A DNA stretch of 64,000 bases from Prochlorococcus sp. AG-442-B03 (GTDB taxonomy: Bacteria; Cyanobacteriota; Cyanobacteriia; PCC-6307; Cyanobiaceae): the NCBI GenBank assembly GCA_003212395.1, contig QCPU01000002.1, forward strand, positions 94,279 to 158,278. The letters are read 5' to 3'. The notes beneath the pieces were generated by a model. That model was not told the DNA's origin. It searched no databases and saw only the letters and a list, made by a program, of their open reading frames with translations. Positions 5,612 through 15,751 of the stretch are shown here, piece by piece; position 1 is the first letter of the stretch; every line of letters begins with the position of its first letter. Position numbers and translations under genes: made by a program.

Positions 5612-5660
5612 ACAATCTATATTAATTCTATTCTGAATACATAGACAATCTATATAGATT
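5612..5660. promoter_or_regulatory. Candidate operator: direct repeat and palindrome
   Basis: ACAATCTATAT occurs at 5612-5622 and again at 5645-5655. The second copy is part of a perfect 14-base palindrome, AATCTATATAGATT (5647-5660), about 30 bases before the ATG of a gene with a ribbon-helix-helix-like segment. That is a typical layout for an autoregulatory site of such proteins, but this is inference only. Confidence 0.4.
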
Positions 5661-5690
5661 TATATATCATAGAATTATCTTATAAAGCTT

Positions 5691-6188
5691 ATGCCTAGTA
5701 ATTGGTCAAAAATAAGAGATGAATGGCTTGATAGAACCGCGGTTGCGAAAGATGATGCTAAATGGGCATTAGAAGCTTTAATTAATTCTGAAGAAGAGTT
5801 ATTTAACATAGAACAAAAAATAAAGAATAAAGAGGACGCTATAAGCCAAGTAAAATTTTTGAAGAAAAAGGTTAAAGAAACTATTTCCTCTAAAGAAATT
5901 AGTCTCGACGATATTGCATTAAATACTTCAAATTCAAACAAAGTACAGATCTCAGTACCATCAAATCTTACTTATCTTTTGAAAGTTTGGGCCGCAGCAG
6001 AAGGAAGAGATCTATCAAGTGTTGCTTTTCAATGTTTAGAAACTGGATTAAGGGAAATGAAAAGCAAAGGTTCAATACCTTCAATAGCAGTAAATAGATA
6101 TGACTCGGCCTGCCAAAAGAGGATTGCACTAGCAGAAGTAAACAATCTATTGGAGAAATACGAATTAGCTCAGGATGAAATCAAATAA
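5691..6188 (+). CDS. Coiled-coil protein with ribbon-helix-helix-like segment
   Basis: 165 residues. The N-terminal 75 residues are charged and helical (SEEELFNIEQKIKNKEDAI..., KKKVKETISSKE) and probably form a coiled coil. At about residues 84-125, KVQISVPSNLTYLLKVWAAAEGRDLSSV followed by AFQCLETGLREM has the beta strand, helix and helix pattern of CopG/Arc-type DNA-binding proteins. The C-terminus is again helical. A role as a small transcription regulator is likely but not proved. The next gene starts two bases after its stop, so the two form an operon. Confidence 0.6.
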   Translation: MPSNWSKIRDEWLDRTAVAKDDAKWALEALINSEEELFNIEQKIKNKEDAISQVKFLKKKVKETISSKEISLDDIALNTSNSNKVQISVPSNLTYLLKVWAAAEGRDLSSVAFQCLETGLREMKSKGSIPSIAVNRYDSACQKRIALAEVNNLLEKYELAQDEIK

Positions 6189-6190
6189 TT

Positions 6191-6583
6191 ATGAATAACA
6201 GAAAAATCATTAAAGGATACAAACCATTAATATCATCAAGATTTAATATAGATACTTCTGTAGATAAATATAAAGATGGAATAATTTATACTCTTTATTC
6301 TGATGCATTTAATTCACTTAAAGTTGGTTTTGCTGAAAATAATAAGGTTCTAGAAAAAAAATTATCAAGTGAAGCATTGATATTATTGGATATGAAAAAA
6401 GGCAACAAGAAAGATCTATTTTTATTAATAACCACTCTAAAAGAACTTGGCATCAAATATTCAGACAATTTTTATTTCAAATACTCAGGTTCTTTAATGA
6501 AACATTTATCTACTTTAGGTTGGCCTGTTGGAAGATCACTTTATAAACAAAGAAAGATTAAAAAAGAACTTGTATGTGCATAA
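6191..6583 (+). CDS. Conserved protein, possible degenerate GIY-YIG fold
   Basis: 130 residues. From about residue 30, IIYTLYSDAFNSLKVGFAEN resembles the opening of T5orf172/Mug113-type GIY-YIG domains (Y-x-L...K-x-G-x-x), followed by basic helices and GWPVGRSLYKQ near the end. The catalytic Arg and Glu of true nucleases are not evident, so any activity is uncertain. It is the second gene of a pair with the ribbon-helix-helix-like protein (two-base gap). The family call is by eye and weak. Confidence 0.4.
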   Translation: MNNRKIIKGYKPLISSRFNIDTSVDKYKDGIIYTLYSDAFNSLKVGFAENNKVLEKKLSSEALILLDMKKGNKKDLFLLITTLKELGIKYSDNFYFKYSGSLMKHLSTLGWPVGRSLYKQRKIKKELVCA

Positions 6584-6585
6584 AT

Positions 6586-7059
6586 TTAAATGTAATCGCA
6601 CTCTAAAGTTTCTCTGGTTTCTCTATTTGTAATTGGATTAGTTCCAGTAGCACTTTCACAAAATTTCCTAATAATATCTTTTGGCAAAAAAACATTTGTG
6701 AAGTCTGCACCTTGTATTTTTACATTTTCAAACTGGGTACTATAAGCGAAAGAATCCTCCAAGTTAGTATTTGATAAATCTGTTCCATCTAAAACAGCTG
6801 AGTCTAAGGTTACTTCTCTTAAGTTGGAGTTACTTAAATTAGTATCTTTCAATTTTGCTCCATAAAGAGTCGCATTTTGGAGCTCACAACCTGACAAATT
6901 TGCGTCTTGTAAATCAGTCAAATAGAAAGTTGCTCCTTTTAAATCAGATCCAGAAAAATCAGCCCCTACCAAAGATTGTTTACCATAATCCAACGCAGCG
7001 AAGCTTCTAGAAGGGAGGGTTAAAACAACTATTAAAAAAGTTAAAATTATAAATCTCAT
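6586..7059 (-). CDS. Lumenal/periplasmic pentapeptide-repeat protein
   Basis: 157 residues with ATG at 7059. Residues 1-21 form a signal peptide (MRFIILTFLIVVLTLPSRSFA). Residues 28-120 consist of A(D/N)LxX pentapeptides, for example ADFSGSDLKGATFYLTDLQD, which stack into a right-handed four-sided beta helix. The C-terminal 37 residues contain two cysteines (CESATG, LECDYI) that could form a disulphide. This matches the thylakoid-lumen pentapeptide proteins known in cyanobacteria and plants, whose role is still unclear. It overlaps nothing and faces the two-gene unit convergently, with a two-base gap. Confidence 0.85.
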   Translation of the reverse strand: MRFIILTFLIVVLTLPSRSFAALDYGKQSLVGADFSGSDLKGATFYLTDLQDANLSGCELQNATLYGAKLKDTNLSNSNLREVTLDSAVLDGTDLSNTNLEDSFAYSTQFENVKIQGADFTNVFLPKDIIRKFCESATGTNPITNRETRETLECDYI

Positions 7060-7166
7060 TTGTTTGAGTGTTATTTCAATAAATTCTAACTTCTTAAGCT
7101 GAAATCTAAAAATTAATTATTTACTGAATGCTATATTTATTGAAATAGCAAATCACGAAATAGGTT

Positions 7167-8807
7167 TTGGATATAAGTCCTTATGATGCAATTGTTGTTG
7201 GTTCTGGAGCTACAGGAGGAATAGCAGCACTTACGTTGGCAGAACAAGGAATCAAAGTTTTAGTAATAGAAGCAGGGCCTCAAGTTAAAAGGCATGAAGC
7301 TTGTAATCATGAGCCAAAAAGTACATTAAAAAGATTATCAGGAGTTTTAACAAAAAAACATGCCTATCAATGCCAACATCCTGGTTATTGGAAAAATAAT
7401 CCTGACTTATATTCAAATGAATTGAAGCATCCTTATGACTTCCCAAAAAAAAAGCCATTTCTTTGGACCCAAGGTAAACAATATGGGGGGAGATCATTAA
7501 CTTGGGGAGGCATAACATTAAGACTTTCCTCAGAAGACTTTCATCCGGCAAAAAAAGACGGATTCGGACCAAACTGGCCTATTTCATACGATGAACTATC
7601 CCCTCACTATGATTTCATTGAAAATTTTTGCGGCATCTATGGACGAAAAGATGACATTAAAGAAGTCCCAGACGGTAAATATATTGGTGAAATACCTCTT
7701 ACAGAAAACGAAAATGTTTTTGGCAGAAAAGTAACATCAAAATTAAACTATCCATTTATCCAATCAAGAGGATTTGACCGTAATTCATCAGTAAAAGAAA
7801 AAAAATGGCCCAAGTCCTCTAGCTTAGGAAGCTCTTTAAAAAAAGCTTTAGATACTGGAAATGTACAAATAATCTCTAATTACCTAGTGGAGTCTTTTGA
7901 GATTAACAAGGCAACAGAGCTTGCCTCACAACTAACGATCGTAAACCTAGAAAATGGACAAAAAGAAGAATTGAATTGTGATTTAATTCTTCTCTGCGCA
8001 TCAACAATTTCAACGCTGAGAATACTCCTTAACTCAGAATACAAATCAAATTCCTCAGGGTTTAAGGATAATTCTGGGAAATTAGGCAAATATCTCATGG
8101 ATCACATATCTATCTGTAGATTTTTTTCAGTCCCAAAAACAAAAAACTCAGATAAACCAGTAGAAAATCCTCCCGATCTTTCTGGAGCAGGCAGCTTCTT
8201 TATTCCATTTGGTTCAAATTTACCAGAAATTGACGATATAAATTTCCATAGAGGTTATGGAATCTGGGGGGCAATTGATAGATTAGGAATACCTAAATTT
8301 TTACAAAAAGACAAAAACAAATCCATTGGTTTTCTTATCGCTCATGGTGAGGTCCTTCCTAGAGAGAAAAACTCAGTTTCCCTCTCCAATAAAACAGATG
8401 AATGGGGTATCCCAATTCCGTACATTGAATTCGAATGGAGTGAGAATGAGTTAAATATGGCAAAACATATGGAAAACACAATACGAAAATCAATAAAAGC
8501 TGCAAATGGAAGAATTAAAAATATTAATGAACTAATGAATATCCCATTGGGGAGTTTATTTACAAAAAATTTGATCGCACTTTCAGATAGTCCTCCTCCG
8601 CCTGGATATTACATTCATGAAGTAGGGGGAGCTCCAATGGGGATAAATGAGGAAAATAGCGTAGTTGATAAATTTAATAGATTATGGAGATGCAAGAATG
8701 TGCTTGTACTTGATGGAGCATGCTGGCCCACATCATCTTGGCAAAGCCCCACACTTACAATGATGGCTTTGAGTAGAAGAGCCTGTTTAAATATTAAAAA
8801 GACTTAG
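7167..8807 (+). CDS. GMC-family FAD oxidoreductase
   Basis: 546 residues with a TTG start (MDISPYDAIVVGSG). The FAD dinucleotide motif GSGATGG lies at residues 12-18, followed by the acidic VIEAGP. The GMC middle signature (TQGKQYGGRSLTWGG, near residue 105) and the C-terminal HEVGGAPMG...NVLVLDGACWPTSSWQSPTLTM block, with the active-site histidine, are present. GMC enzymes oxidise alcohols such as choline or glucose. Cyanobacterial members are often annotated as choline dehydrogenase, but the substrate here is unknown and no betaine genes are nearby. Its last 14 bases overlap the convergent DUF2811 gene. Confidence 0.85.
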   Translation: MDISPYDAIVVGSGATGGIAALTLAEQGIKVLVIEAGPQVKRHEACNHEPKSTLKRLSGVLTKKHAYQCQHPGYWKNNPDLYSNELKHPYDFPKKKPFLWTQGKQYGGRSLTWGGITLRLSSEDFHPAKKDGFGPNWPISYDELSPHYDFIENFCGIYGRKDDIKEVPDGKYIGEIPLTENENVFGRKVTSKLNYPFIQSRGFDRNSSVKEKKWPKSSSLGSSLKKALDTGNVQIISNYLVESFEINKATELASQLTIVNLENGQKEELNCDLILLCASTISTLRILLNSEYKSNSSGFKDNSGKLGKYLMDHISICRFFSVPKTKNSDKPVENPPDLSGAGSFFIPFGSNLPEIDDINFHRGYGIWGAIDRLGIPKFLQKDKNKSIGFLIAHGEVLPREKNSVSLSNKTDEWGIPIPYIEFEWSENELNMAKHMENTIRKSIKAANGRIKNINELMNIPLGSLFTKNLIALSDSPPPPGYYIHEVGGAPMGINEENSVVDKFNRLWRCKNVLVLDGACWPTSSWQSPTLTMMALSRRACLNIKKT

Positions 8808-9051
8808 AGGGTGTAAATAATTGATTTAAATAAATTTCTGAGACAGAATTATCTGTACATCCGTTTTGAACGAGAAAAGTAGCTAATGCTGAATTTATAA
8901 GCTTATATTGATCCCAAGTTGGGTTACTTAATACGAAATCTTTCATAGTGTTATAAAGAGTTTCTGAAAGCTCTGTCTCCAAAGAGACTTTGTTTGATGA
9001 ACATTCAACAAGTTTCTTATCATTTAAATTTGATTTGCTAATTTGGTCCAT
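8794..9051 (-). CDS. DUF2811 family protein
   Basis: 85 residues. The core VSLETELSETLYNTMKDFVLSNP...WDQYKLINSALATFLVQNGC matches the cyanobacterial DUF2811 family, which is all-helical, small and of unknown function. The N-terminus (about 20 residues) is polar and variable. The coding region ends inside the last codons of the GMC gene, giving a 14-base convergent overlap. Confidence 0.75.
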   Translation of the reverse strand: MDQISKSNLNDKKLVECSSNKVSLETELSETLYNTMKDFVLSNPTWDQYKLINSALATFLVQNGCTDNSVSEIYLNQLFTPSKSF

Positions 9052-9402
9052 AGATCTATATTTATTACATGTACATAATGATATTTTTTTCTAAAAACAT
9101 CAAAAAAAATCTGCATCTAAACTTTTCGAATTATCAAATGAGACTCATGTTATAAGTTATTTTTTTAGAAACTGAATTTTAAAATAAAGAAATTGATTAG
9201 ATCTTAAAGAAAAGTCAACAATAATGTTGAAGTCCTGTTTTTTTTTAAAACTGCTGGGACTTCTATTCCAATGTGGATTTGGACGTGGAAAACAACCTGT
9301 AAATTGTGGAAAATCTAGCTCAAAATACTTTTACGATTTTACATTAGGAATACTTATATATATTGAGTCTATTAAGACTTAGTCGAGAAAGAGACAGATG
9401 AT
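9052..9402. other. Gene-poor region between DUF2811 gene and cbiX
   Basis: About 350 bases. The first part is AT-rich with no signal that I can name. The second part holds a possible 52-codon ORF (9224-9382). No tRNA or clear terminator is visible. Confidence 0.5.
9224..9382 (+). CDS. Possible small ORF, 52 residues
   Basis: ATG to TAG, starting MLKSCFFLKLLGLLFQCGFG, which resembles a short hydrophobic N-terminus with cysteines. The rest (RGKQPVNCGKSSSKYFYDF...) is neutral to basic. The ribosome site is weak and I recognise no family. The local GC-richer patch (TGCTGGGACTTC, TGGATTTGGACGTGG) could instead be part of a small RNA. Treat this as uncertain. Confidence 0.25.
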   Translation: MLKSCFFLKLLGLLFQCGFGRGKQPVNCGKSSSKYFYDFTLGILIYIESIKT

Positions 9403-10602
9403 TCAGTTATTTTCAACGGATTTTCTTAAGATTTGATCTTCATTAGGCAAGCGAAGCGTGACAGGTCCCAAAGGGTGTTTTGAATTTGGATAAATACTAT
9501 GGTGATGTTGATGGTGATTATGTTCATGTTGATGAGCCTCTACGTGTTCATGTTCTAAGTTATCAGTTGGGATTAGATTTTGTATTTCACAAGCACCATT
9601 ACATTCAGGATCACATAAATCACAGCTGATCCCCAAGCCCTCTACATGGTCATGATGACTTTCTTGTTCCATTCCAACTTCTTTCTCAAAGCCAAATAAA
9701 TTTGATCTATATTTACAAGTTGAGCAATTCATAAAATTCTTACCCTCGTTATTAAGAATCTCTTCAATCCTTTCCACAAAAGTGTCGACCACATAAGACT
9801 GTGACGAAAGATATTTTGCATGTATAAATGAAATATTTGGATTATTAATCGCAACTAAATCACTTTGCCTTTTTATTCTTGTGACAAGGACGCCTGAGAA
9901 AAGGAAATAAGGAAAAATAATTATATTTTTATAACCAAGTCTCACAACATTTTTCAAGCCAGGTTCAACAAGAGGGAAAGTTACTCCAGAAAAAACTGTT
10001 TCCCCCCACCCTAAACCAATACCCTCTACGATCATTCTCGTAATTTTTGAAACATTGGAATTCGCATCTGGGTCAGAAGAACCTCTCCCAACAACAACTA
10101 ATAATGATTCTTCAGGTTTGAGATTATTATTTTGTTTAAATACATCTTTAACTCTTTCACAGGCTGCACTAATCATTAAATTATTAATACCTAATTCTCT
10201 TCCATAAATTATTTCCATACCTGTTTTACTTGCATAATTCATGAGCAAGCTAGGTATATCATTTTTCACATGGCCAGCAGCGAAAAGCATTGCGGGTATT
10301 GCTATTACTTTTTTTATAGAAAGATCTCTTAACTTGTCTAGAGCATCAACAAGTGAAGGTTTAGCGAATTCCAAGAAACCATATTCAACCAAAAAGTTTG
10401 GATATCTTTTTTGGATGAACTTAGTTAATTCTTGAAATTCAGCAATGGCTAGTTTATTTCTACTACCGTGTCCACAGATAAGTATCGCTACTTGATTATT
10501 TAACTTCGAATCTAAATTATCCAAAATCAAGTTATTACTTATAACATAATAGTAAAGAACAATATCATGTAGTGAAAAATAATAGTTTGCTTGAAGTTCC
10601 AA
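9403..10602 (-). CDS. cbiX: Sirohydrochlorin cobaltochelatase, CbiX long form
   Basis: 399 residues in the longest frame. CbiX inserts Co(II) into sirohydrochlorin early in the anaerobic cobalamin pathway. Two CbiX-type repeats are visible, with metal-binding histidines H45 (ICGHGSRNK) and H111 (FAAGHVKND). After the repeats comes M-x-C-x-x-C (residues 291-296), the Fe-S motif described for long CbiX, then a Cys-rich segment (CDLCDPECNGAC, 327-338) and a His-rich tail (HEHNHHQHHH, about 359-368). The first 24-26 residues look unlike the family and overlap the divergent neighbour by 31 bases. A TTG at 10524 (Leu27) or just before it is a more likely start. Confidence 0.9.
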   Translation of the reverse strand: MELQANYYFSLHDIVLYYYVISNNLILDNLDSKLNNQVAILICGHGSRNKLAIAEFQELTKFIQKRYPNFLVEYGFLEFAKPSLVDALDKLRDLSIKKVIAIPAMLFAAGHVKNDIPSLLMNYASKTGMEIIYGRELGINNLMISAACERVKDVFKQNNNLKPEESLLVVVGRGSSDPDANSNVSKITRMIVEGIGLGWGETVFSGVTFPLVEPGLKNVVRLGYKNIIIFPYFLFSGVLVTRIKRQSDLVAINNPNISFIHAKYLSSQSYVVDTFVERIEEILNNEGKNFMNCSTCKYRSNLFGFEKEVGMEQESHHDHVEGLGISCDLCDPECNGACEIQNLIPTDNLEHEHVEAHQHEHNHHQHHHSIYPNSKHPLGPVTLRLPNEDQILRKSVENN

Positions 10603-11846
10603 ATATCAACTCAAAGGATGCAAAATTAAAGAAATTAATTTATGAAGTTGAAGACTCCTTGTTTTATAGGGATAACTATTCTAATGAAAAATTCGAGCAC
10701 CTTTGCGTATGTAGTGGAGGTACAACCTCTAGCTGTGCAAAAAATGGTTTTACAACTCTTGATCTAAGAAAAAATTACAGCAATATTCACCTAGATAGAA
10801 AAACCAATTTAGTAACAATTGGAGGTGGAGTAATAATGGGGGATCTAGTAAATCATTTACAAAAACATAATCGAAGTTTTCCAATCGGACTTTCTAAACT
10901 TCCTGGAGCAGGCTATATACTTACTGGCGGAGTAAGCCCGCTCAGTAGAGCCTACGGATTAGCAATTGATAATATTGAATCAATAAAAGGTTTTTTAGGA
11001 AATGGCACATTTATATCTTTAAAAAAAAATCAAATAAATCCAGAAGAACAATTGATTTGGGAAGCAATTAAAGGCGCAGCACCCTTCTTTTCAATCATAA
11101 CCGAAATAGAACTTAAGACTATCCAATCTAATCCAATAAAGATTATTGAAGGATTTGTAAATCTAAATGAACTTTCAGAAATAATAAAACTTTCAGAGGA
11201 ATTTCCAGAAAATATTAGTCTTCAATGGATTTATGCCCAAAAAATCTATATATATATTTTTGCTGAACTTAATAATTTAGAGGATAAAAGAACAGAAGAA
11301 TACTTAACTCTTCTAGACAAATTTCCCACCTTAGAAAAACAATTTCATGAGAACTTTAACAAAATTAATTTTTTTCCAAGGGAATTGAATTTATATGAGC
11401 TGAATGCAAATAACCATTCTGAGGTAATTAGTCTTCTTGGAGAAGATTTAAAAAATGATATCCCAATTTTCATAAAATGCTTGAGTGAAATAATGGATAA
11501 TAAACCTAATAATTCCTGTTATATTGCTTCTCAACAATTAGGTGGCAAAACTAAAAAGTTAAATCATGGATCAAGCTTTTTTGTTCATAGAAAAAGCACT
11601 TGGAAACCATGGATATATGCATCATGGAAAAAGAATAATCTTCAAGAAAAAAAAGTTGCTCTGGAATGGATTTTTAAATCATGGAGTAAGCTAAAAAGGT
11701 TTTATCCAAATATTCACTTAGCCCAATTACATAATCATTTGAATTCTCATGAAGAAGAAATTACATTAGCCTTCGGAAATAGAATGAATGAATTAAAAAC
11801 TTTAAAGAATATTTTTGACCCACAAGGTATTTTGCCTCCCTTATGA
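10572..11846 (+). CDS. FAD-linked oxidoreductase (PCMH type)
   Basis: 424 residues with a GTG start. The first half is a PCMH-type FAD-binding domain: CSGGTTSSCAKNGF near residue 48, the strand-glycine motif VTIGGGVIMGDLVNHL near residue 78, and GAGYILTGGVSPLSRAYGLAIDNI near 115, which resembles the FAD-binding loop of berberine-bridge and glycolate-oxidase-like enzymes. The C-terminus ends FDPQGILPPL, like the BBE tail. No covalent-FAD His/Cys pair is obvious. The substrate is unknown. It is divergent from cbiX and is followed 30 bases later by a transporter gene. Confidence 0.75.
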   Translation: MKNNSLLEVPNINSKDAKLKKLIYEVEDSLFYRDNYSNEKFEHLCVCSGGTTSSCAKNGFTTLDLRKNYSNIHLDRKTNLVTIGGGVIMGDLVNHLQKHNRSFPIGLSKLPGAGYILTGGVSPLSRAYGLAIDNIESIKGFLGNGTFISLKKNQINPEEQLIWEAIKGAAPFFSIITEIELKTIQSNPIKIIEGFVNLNELSEIIKLSEEFPENISLQWIYAQKIYIYIFAELNNLEDKRTEEYLTLLDKFPTLEKQFHENFNKINFFPRELNLYELNANNHSEVISLLGEDLKNDIPIFIKCLSEIMDNKPNNSCYIASQQLGGKTKKLNHGSSFFVHRKSTWKPWIYASWKKNNLQEKKVALEWIFKSWSKLKRFYPNIHLAQLHNHLNSHEEEITLAFGNRMNELKTLKNIFDPQGILPPL

Positions 11847-11876
11847 GGTAACTTCATAATTATAAAGAAACTTAAA

Positions 11877-13442
11877 ATGTCAAATTTCTCAAGATATTTA
11901 TCTAAAAATTGGTTAGATGATCCAAAGTCAAATATTCTCTCTGGCTTAGTTGTTGCTTTTGCAATGATCCCAGAAGCAATTGCTTTTTCAGGTATAGCTG
12001 GTGTAGATCCTAAAGTTGGCCTTTTTGGTGCATTTTGCTTATCTATAACAATTGCGATTGTTGGAGGAAGAAGGGGGATGATCACTTCAGCCACAGGTTC
12101 AACAGCTCTTTTAATGACTGGACTTGTTGCTTACGGAGAATCACAAGCCCCTGGATTAGGAGTCCCATATCTTATTGCAGCTGGAATATTAACTGGAATA
12201 TTCCAAATTCTTTGGGGATATTTAAGACTTGCCTACCAAATGCGATTCGTGCCAACAGGAGTATTAAGTGGATTTGTAAATGCACTAGCACTTTTAATAT
12301 TTCAAGCACAACTACCTCAGTTAGGAATAGGTATAAAAGAATCAAAAGTATTAGTTGAACAAACTATAAGTCAATATCCAGTTAACTCTCAGATTCCAGT
12401 AGTTTGGATTCTTGTAATCCTAGGATTAGTAATTATCTATGGACTTCCGAAAATCACAAAAGTAGTCCCATCTCAACTTATCGCAATAGTAGTAATTACT
12501 CTTATAAGCATATTCTTTAATCTAGATGTCCCAACAGTTAGTGATTTGGGTAAATTACCTGATGGATTACCAATTCCTTCTCTGCCTTTTGGATCAATAG
12601 AAAATGGGAAAGTACCTTTTAGTCTTGAAACATTAGGGATAATTTTACCGACTTCACTCGCAATATCTCTCGTGGGCTTAATGGAAACCTTTTTAACTCA
12701 AGACATCTTAGACGATGTAACTGATACAAGTTCTGATAAAAATAAAGAAGCAAGAGGACAGGGAATCGCAAATATTGTGGCATCCTTATTTGGTGGAATG
12801 GCAGGATGTGCCTTAGTTGGGCAATCTGTAATGAATACTGAAAATGGTGGCAAATCTAGATTATCAACCCTCTCCTCAGGCATATCTCTACTAATTATGA
12901 TCATTCTCTTGAAGTCTTGGATTGGAGCAATACCAATGGCTGCTTTAGTAGCAATCATGATAACGATCGCAATAAGTACAGCAGATATAAATGGATTAAA
13001 AAATATTAGAAAGATACCTAAAAGCGATACTGCAGTAATGCTTATGACATTTGCAGTCACTATGCTTACAAAACCTCATAATCTTGCACTTGGAGTTATT
13101 GCAGGAGTTGCATTAGCTGCAATTCTTTTCAGCAGAAAAGTCGCAAAAGTTATAACTGTCTCAAGAGCTAAAGAAAATAATCTGACTACCTACAAAGTAA
13201 AAGGACAATTATTTTTTGTAAGTAAAATTTATTTTTTACAAGGATTTGATATTCATGAACATCCCGAAAATATTGTAATTGATATGTCTTTAGCTCATAT
13301 TTGGGATCAAAGTGGAGTTGTTGCTCTTGAGCAAATTATTAGAAAATTCCAGAATGGTGGTTCAAAAGTTGAAATTGTAGGATTAAATAAAGAAAGTCTT
13401 AACTTATTTGAAAGGCTAGGTGGTATTGAAAGCGCTCATTAA
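11877..13442 (+). CDS. SulP-family anion transporter with STAS domain
   Basis: 521 residues. About twelve membrane segments begin with the SulP signature GLVVAFAMIPEAIAFSGIAGV (residues 23-43), and GGRRGMITSATGSTALL follows near 63. A cytosolic STAS domain occupies roughly residues 435-521 (NIVIDMSLAHIWDQSGVVALEQ). SulP proteins move sulphate or bicarbonate; the cyanobacterial low-affinity bicarbonate carrier BicA belongs here. This one could be a BicA-type Na+/bicarbonate symporter or a sulphate permease, and the sequence alone does not decide. The adjacent methionine genes on the other strand do not settle it. Confidence 0.85.
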   Translation: MSNFSRYLSKNWLDDPKSNILSGLVVAFAMIPEAIAFSGIAGVDPKVGLFGAFCLSITIAIVGGRRGMITSATGSTALLMTGLVAYGESQAPGLGVPYLIAAGILTGIFQILWGYLRLAYQMRFVPTGVLSGFVNALALLIFQAQLPQLGIGIKESKVLVEQTISQYPVNSQIPVVWILVILGLVIIYGLPKITKVVPSQLIAIVVITLISIFFNLDVPTVSDLGKLPDGLPIPSLPFGSIENGKVPFSLETLGIILPTSLAISLVGLMETFLTQDILDDVTDTSSDKNKEARGQGIANIVASLFGGMAGCALVGQSVMNTENGGKSRLSTLSSGISLLIMIILLKSWIGAIPMAALVAIMITIAISTADINGLKNIRKIPKSDTAVMLMTFAVTMLTKPHNLALGVIAGVALAAILFSRKVAKVITVSRAKENNLTTYKVKGQLFFVSKIYFLQGFDIHEHPENIVIDMSLAHIWDQSGVVALEQIIRKFQNGGSKVEIVGLNKESLNLFERLGGIESAH

Positions 13443-13447
13443 AAAAG

Positions 13448-14338
13448 TTAATTAAGGCTAACTTGTTGATAACAAAACCAAAGCCATTGCTGAAAAAGCA
13501 AATTCCTATGAGATCTCCAAGCGGTTTTTGAACTATTTAGATCAAAATTTTCAGGAGGAGGAACATCTCCCTTTTCTTTGTCTCTTTCAATTTCACTAAT
13601 AATTCTATGCACCGTATATTCAGGATGGCCTAGATGCATGAGTTGTTTTTGATCATTAGATTCAAATATTGTATATCCGACGTTTTCTCCATAAGCCAAC
13701 AAATTCAATTTCCCTTCTTTTTGGGCCTTCTCCATCTCCAAATCTGGTAATCCTGCGAATCTACTTTGAGGACAAATAAATTCATCATCTTGAGTACCCA
13801 TTAAAGGATGTCCAGGAACAAGACTTTTTAAAGGGAATACCCCAAATAATTTCCTATCAAAAACTTTCTTATCAACTCCTGCCAAATAGGCCAGCGCAAA
13901 GCCAGCCCAACATAATCCAAGAGTACTCGCACAAGAATTTCTGGCTTCATTTACAATTTTCACAAATTCATCCCAATACTTAACCTCCTCAAAGGCTAGG
14001 TGCTCAATAGGTGCTCCAGTGATAATGATTCCATCTAACGGTTCTGGATTATTTGCCTCTTCCCAAGTGATGTATAGGTTATTTAGGTGATTAAGATCCC
14101 ATGTTTTATAAGAGTGAGTTTCAAGCTTTATCCAAACTGGCTCAATTTGTAGAGGAGATAAACCAAGTGGATGCAGTAAGTTAAATTCATACTGCTTTCC
14201 GAGAGGCATGATATTCAAAATACCAATCCTAAGAGGACGTATATCCTGTCTTTTTGCCAATTCTGGTTCGATCCAAGATATATGATTTTTCTCGACATCA
14301 CTAATCTTGTGATAGTTACTAGGAATTATTAAAGCCAA
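13448..14338 (-). CDS. metA: Homoserine O-acyltransferase, MetA family (predicted acetyltransferase)
   Basis: 296 residues. It activates homoserine for methionine synthesis. The catalytic triad is visible: C143 (GLCWAGFAL) and H238/E240 (GHPEY). The specificity loop reads TGAPIEHLAFEEV. Published work on this family shows that Glu at the position after Pro-x selects acetyl-CoA, while Gly (TGAPLG in E. coli) selects succinyl-CoA. Here it is Glu112, so the product should be O-acetylhomoserine despite the usual 'succinyltransferase' name. This fits the upstream gene, which uses O-acetylhomoserine. The gap between the two is 13 bases, so they are one operon. Confidence 0.93.
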   Translation of the reverse strand: MALIIPSNYHKISDVEKNHISWIEPELAKRQDIRPLRIGILNIMPLGKQYEFNLLHPLGLSPLQIEPVWIKLETHSYKTWDLNHLNNLYITWEEANNPEPLDGIIITGAPIEHLAFEEVKYWDEFVKIVNEARNSCASTLGLCWAGFALAYLAGVDKKVFDRKLFGVFPLKSLVPGHPLMGTQDDEFICPQSRFAGLPDLEMEKAQKEGKLNLLAYGENVGYTIFESNDQKQLMHLGHPEYTVHRIISEIERDKEKGDVPPPENFDLNSSKTAWRSHRNLLFQQWLWFCYQQVSLN

Positions 14339-14351
14339 TAAATCTCCTTTC

Positions 14352-15695
<1,344 letters not shown>

Positions 15696-15751
15696 CTATT
15701 ATCTATTTAACTTAAAAAAGTCCCAAAAAAAAACAAAAAAAAGATAAATAT

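Noticed and set aside
12035..12358. 107-codon alternative frame inside the SulP gene
   Set aside because: Same strand, other frame; sequence (SSFNDWTCCLRRITS...) lacks any family features.
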